Shown here piece by piece: positions 61,971-64,000 of a DNA stretch of 64,000 nucleotides. Each line of letters opens with the position of its first letter. Positions within the stretch are counted from its first letter, which is position 1. The translations under genes and the position numbers were made by a program. Source of the stretch: Mactromeris polynyma (lineage: Eukaryota; Mollusca; Bivalvia; Venerida; Mactridae). The notes below the pieces were generated by a model. The model had not been told where the DNA came from. It searched no databases and worked only from the letters and a program-made list of their open reading frames with translations. The stretch lies in NCBI GenBank assembly GCA_032209605.1, contig JASFXZ010000028.1:4350941-4414940 (forward strand), read 5' to 3'.

Positions 61971-62162
61971 CATGATTGTCGAAATTAGTATTGATATGTT
62001 CGAGCAAAGATTGTTCCAGTGAACTGTTTGTTTGTAATCTTACTGGCAAGATGTGTGTGAATGATGCGCTGAGTCAAGGATGGTGCATGTTTTATTCAGA
62101 CTTGTAGACTTTTTTATTTAATTAAGTCCCTAAATTTGTATAGTGAACCTCATGAACAACTG

Positions 62163-62337
62163 AGCCTGCCCAGTTAGCTCAGTCTGTAGAGCAGTTGACT
62201 GCCACGCTGTATGTCATAGTTTGAAGTGAGGTATATTTTCCCTCTGACAATTTGACTGAAGATGATACAACTAAAGTCATTTAGTCCTCTACCACTGAAT
62301 TAAGCAGGGACGTTGTCAGTTGCTTGCTGAGGAACAT
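62163..62337 (+). repeat. tRNA-derived SINE
   Basis: GCCCAGTTAGCTCAGTCTGT followed by AGAGCAGTTGACTGCC is a tRNA 5' half with a good A box; the B box is decayed. The SINE body that follows includes GAGGAACATGTTAGTACTGG, similar to the body at about 48210-48240. Confidence 0.6.
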
Positions 62338-62669
62338 GTTAGTACTGGTTGGGTAACCTAGAAACTCTGGTCAGCTGGCCACTGTACTGGTTGGGTACCC
62401 TAGGAACTCTGGTCAGCTGGCCACTGTACTGGTTGGGTACCCTAGGAACTCTGGTCAGCTGGCCACTATACCCTAGGAACTCTGGTCAGCTGGCCACTGT
62501 ACTGGTTGGGTAACCTAGGAACTCTGGTCAGCTGGCCACTGTACTGGTTGGGTACCCTAGGAACTCTGGTCAGCTGGCCACTGTACTGGTTGGGTATCCT
62601 AGGAACTCTGTTCAGCTGGCCACTGTACTAGTTGGGTACCCTAGGAACTCTGGTCAGCTGGCCACTGTA
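62338..62669. repeat. Minisatellite, 42-bp unit, about eight copies, continuous with the SINE
   Basis: Units read GTACTGGTTGGGTACCCTAG then GAACTCTGGTCAGCTGGCCACT. The first copy begins inside the SINE body, so the array seems to have grown from the SINE's 3' part. One unit lacks its first third (near 62465). Confidence 0.93.
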
Positions 62670-62671
62670 TA

Positions 62672-63533
62672 CACTCAACAAAATTCCTAATCGGTCAGTT
62701 TATATTGTATCATTATTTTTCTAATAATGCAGGTATTCACACAAAATTTCACATACCGATATTTGAACAGGTAATGCAGCGAATTATTGATTTTTTTTTA
62801 GCCGGCTCGCTATGAAATTAATCGTATTAGGCGTATTGACGTTTATAGCACGTTTTGCACGTGCGGGGCATGGACGCACATTTGCACGTGTTCGTGTACA
62901 CTTTTGTCATTGCTAATGAAAATCCTTTTTGAAAAACACAAAACATGGTGAGAATGACTGAAGAAGAATGCATCCGAGCCGTCGGAATGATACAGACCGG
63001 AACTCATTTACGACAGGTGGGTTTTATTTTTTGAAATTTCATAAGAATATTGACATTATTTGTTTGTAGCCATTATATTGGTGATTATTTCCATTTTCAA
63101 CTTATTTCAGGTGGCAAGAACCTTCAATATAATGGCTACAAACAAATAATGTCAATATTCTTATGAAATTTCAAAAAATAAAACCCACCTGTCATAAATG
63201 AGTTCCGGCCTGTATCATTCCGACGGCTCGGGCGCGTTCTTCTTCAGTCATTCTCACCATGTTTTGTGTTTTTCAAAAAGGATTTTCATTAGCAATGACA
63301 AAAGTGTACACGAACACGTGCAAATATGTGTCCATGCCCCGCACGTGCAAAACGTGCTATAAACGTCAATACGCCTAATACGATTAATTTCATAGCGAGC
63401 CGGCTAAAAAAAAATCAATAATTCGCTGCATTACCTGTTCAAATATCGGTATGTGAAATTTTGTGTGAATACATGCATTATTAGAAAAATAATGATACAA
63501 TATAAACTGACCGATTAGGAATTTTGTTGAGTG
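62672..63533. mobile_element. Tc1/mariner-like foldback, 406-bp arms, TA target duplication
   Basis: Left arm 62672-63077 and right arm 63128-63533 are inverted copies of equal length around a 50-bp loop. The ends are CACTCAACAAAATTCCTAAT and its inverse, with TA on both sides. Each arm carries the 5' end of a transposase gene. Confidence 0.88.
62945..63139 (+). pseudogene. Tc1/mariner transposase N-terminal fragment with intron
   Basis: ATG followed by VRMTEEECIRAVGMIQTG and HLRQ, then an intron (GTGGGTTT to TTATTTCAG) and VARTFNI. This is the helix-turn-helix DNA-binding start of a Tc1/mariner transposase. The rest of the protein is missing, because the sequence turns back into the inverted arm. 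Confidence 0.6.
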
Positions 63534-63886
63534 TAGTTCTGAGAAACTGTTGACCAAGGATTTATCAAATGAAACAATGATGTCAGTGAAGCATTTTGTA
63601 TAGGAATAATCAACCTATGATTATAAATATCAAAACTTTTTAATACTGTTATGTGAATTGTACATTTGTGTTTTTGATGATTAAAATTATGAGTAATTTT
63701 ATTTCTGTTGTTTGAAATGAAAGGTAAGAAATGCATGAAGTGCTCAGTGTGTGCTTTTCTTATTGGTCTTGGTCTGGTGTCCGTCTGTACATCAACAATT
63801 GTTTAAAAACATACTCTGAAACTAAAAGACCGAACTTCATGTAACTTTTCAGGGAGCTTCATTTGGTGACACTACAAAAATGCAAC

Positions 63887-64000
63887 AAGGCATTGTGTTA
63901 ACCATAATACAACAAGGGGTAACCATAATACAACAAGGGGTAACCATATTACAACGAGGAGTAACCATAATACAACGAGGGGTAACCATAATACAACAAG
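63887..64000. repeat. Tandem repeat, 21-bp unit, continuing beyond the window
   Basis: ACCATAATACAACAAGGGGT plus A is repeated from 63901 at 21-bp spacing, with variants ATATTACAACGAGGA. The array is cut by the window end. Confidence 0.9.

Overview
This window is animal genomic DNA. It is AT-rich, its genes are split by canonical GT-AG introns, and it is crowded with transposon remnants, tRNA-derived SINE fragments and minisatellites. The gene content (an animal-type polyketide synthase, mitochondrial Twinkle helicase, RAD51D) and the style of the repeats suggest a lophotrochozoan, most likely a bivalve mollusc. That assignment is inference from recognised families, not from a database match.

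Layout. 1-3.3 kb (+): the last two coding exons of TWNK, with a 36-bp minisatellite in the last intron. 3.9-7.7 kb: a 3.8-kb array of a 40/41-bp unit. 8.1-12.7 kb (-): a decayed CR1/L2-like LINE, itself interrupted by a second retroelement with a 5-bp target duplication. 13.3-14.9 kb: a possible small two-exon gene with CCAAT and TATA boxes (+) and a possible terminal exon (-), neither recognised. 15.5-17.3 kb: two more tandem arrays. 17.9-30.2 kb (-): one complete six-exon polyketide synthase gene of 2,108 residues (KS-AT-DH-pseudoKR/pseudoER-KR-ACP). 30.7-36.9 kb: several terminal-inverted-repeat elements, including a 3.18-kb transposon carrying a PIN/FEN1-like nuclease relic and a nearly perfect 599-bp foldback element. 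36.9-49.9 kb: mostly gene-free, with a 3.1-kb 34-bp array and smaller arrays. 49.9-62.0 kb (+): the complete eight-exon RAD51D gene (313 residues), whose introns hold a 35-bp and a 28-bp minisatellite, a pogo-like MITE and a tRNA-like sequence. 62.1-64 kb: a SINE that runs into a 42-bp minisatellite, a Tc1/mariner foldback and the start of a 21-bp array.

The three sure genes have unrelated jobs: mtDNA unwinding, polyketide assembly, and homologous-recombination repair. I see no sign that they form a functional cluster. The most distinctive features are the polyketide synthase with a non-functional-looking enoyl-reductase region, the TIR transposon with a PIN/FEN1-like protein, the two long foldbacks, and a minisatellite load of about 14 kb (roughly 22% of the window).
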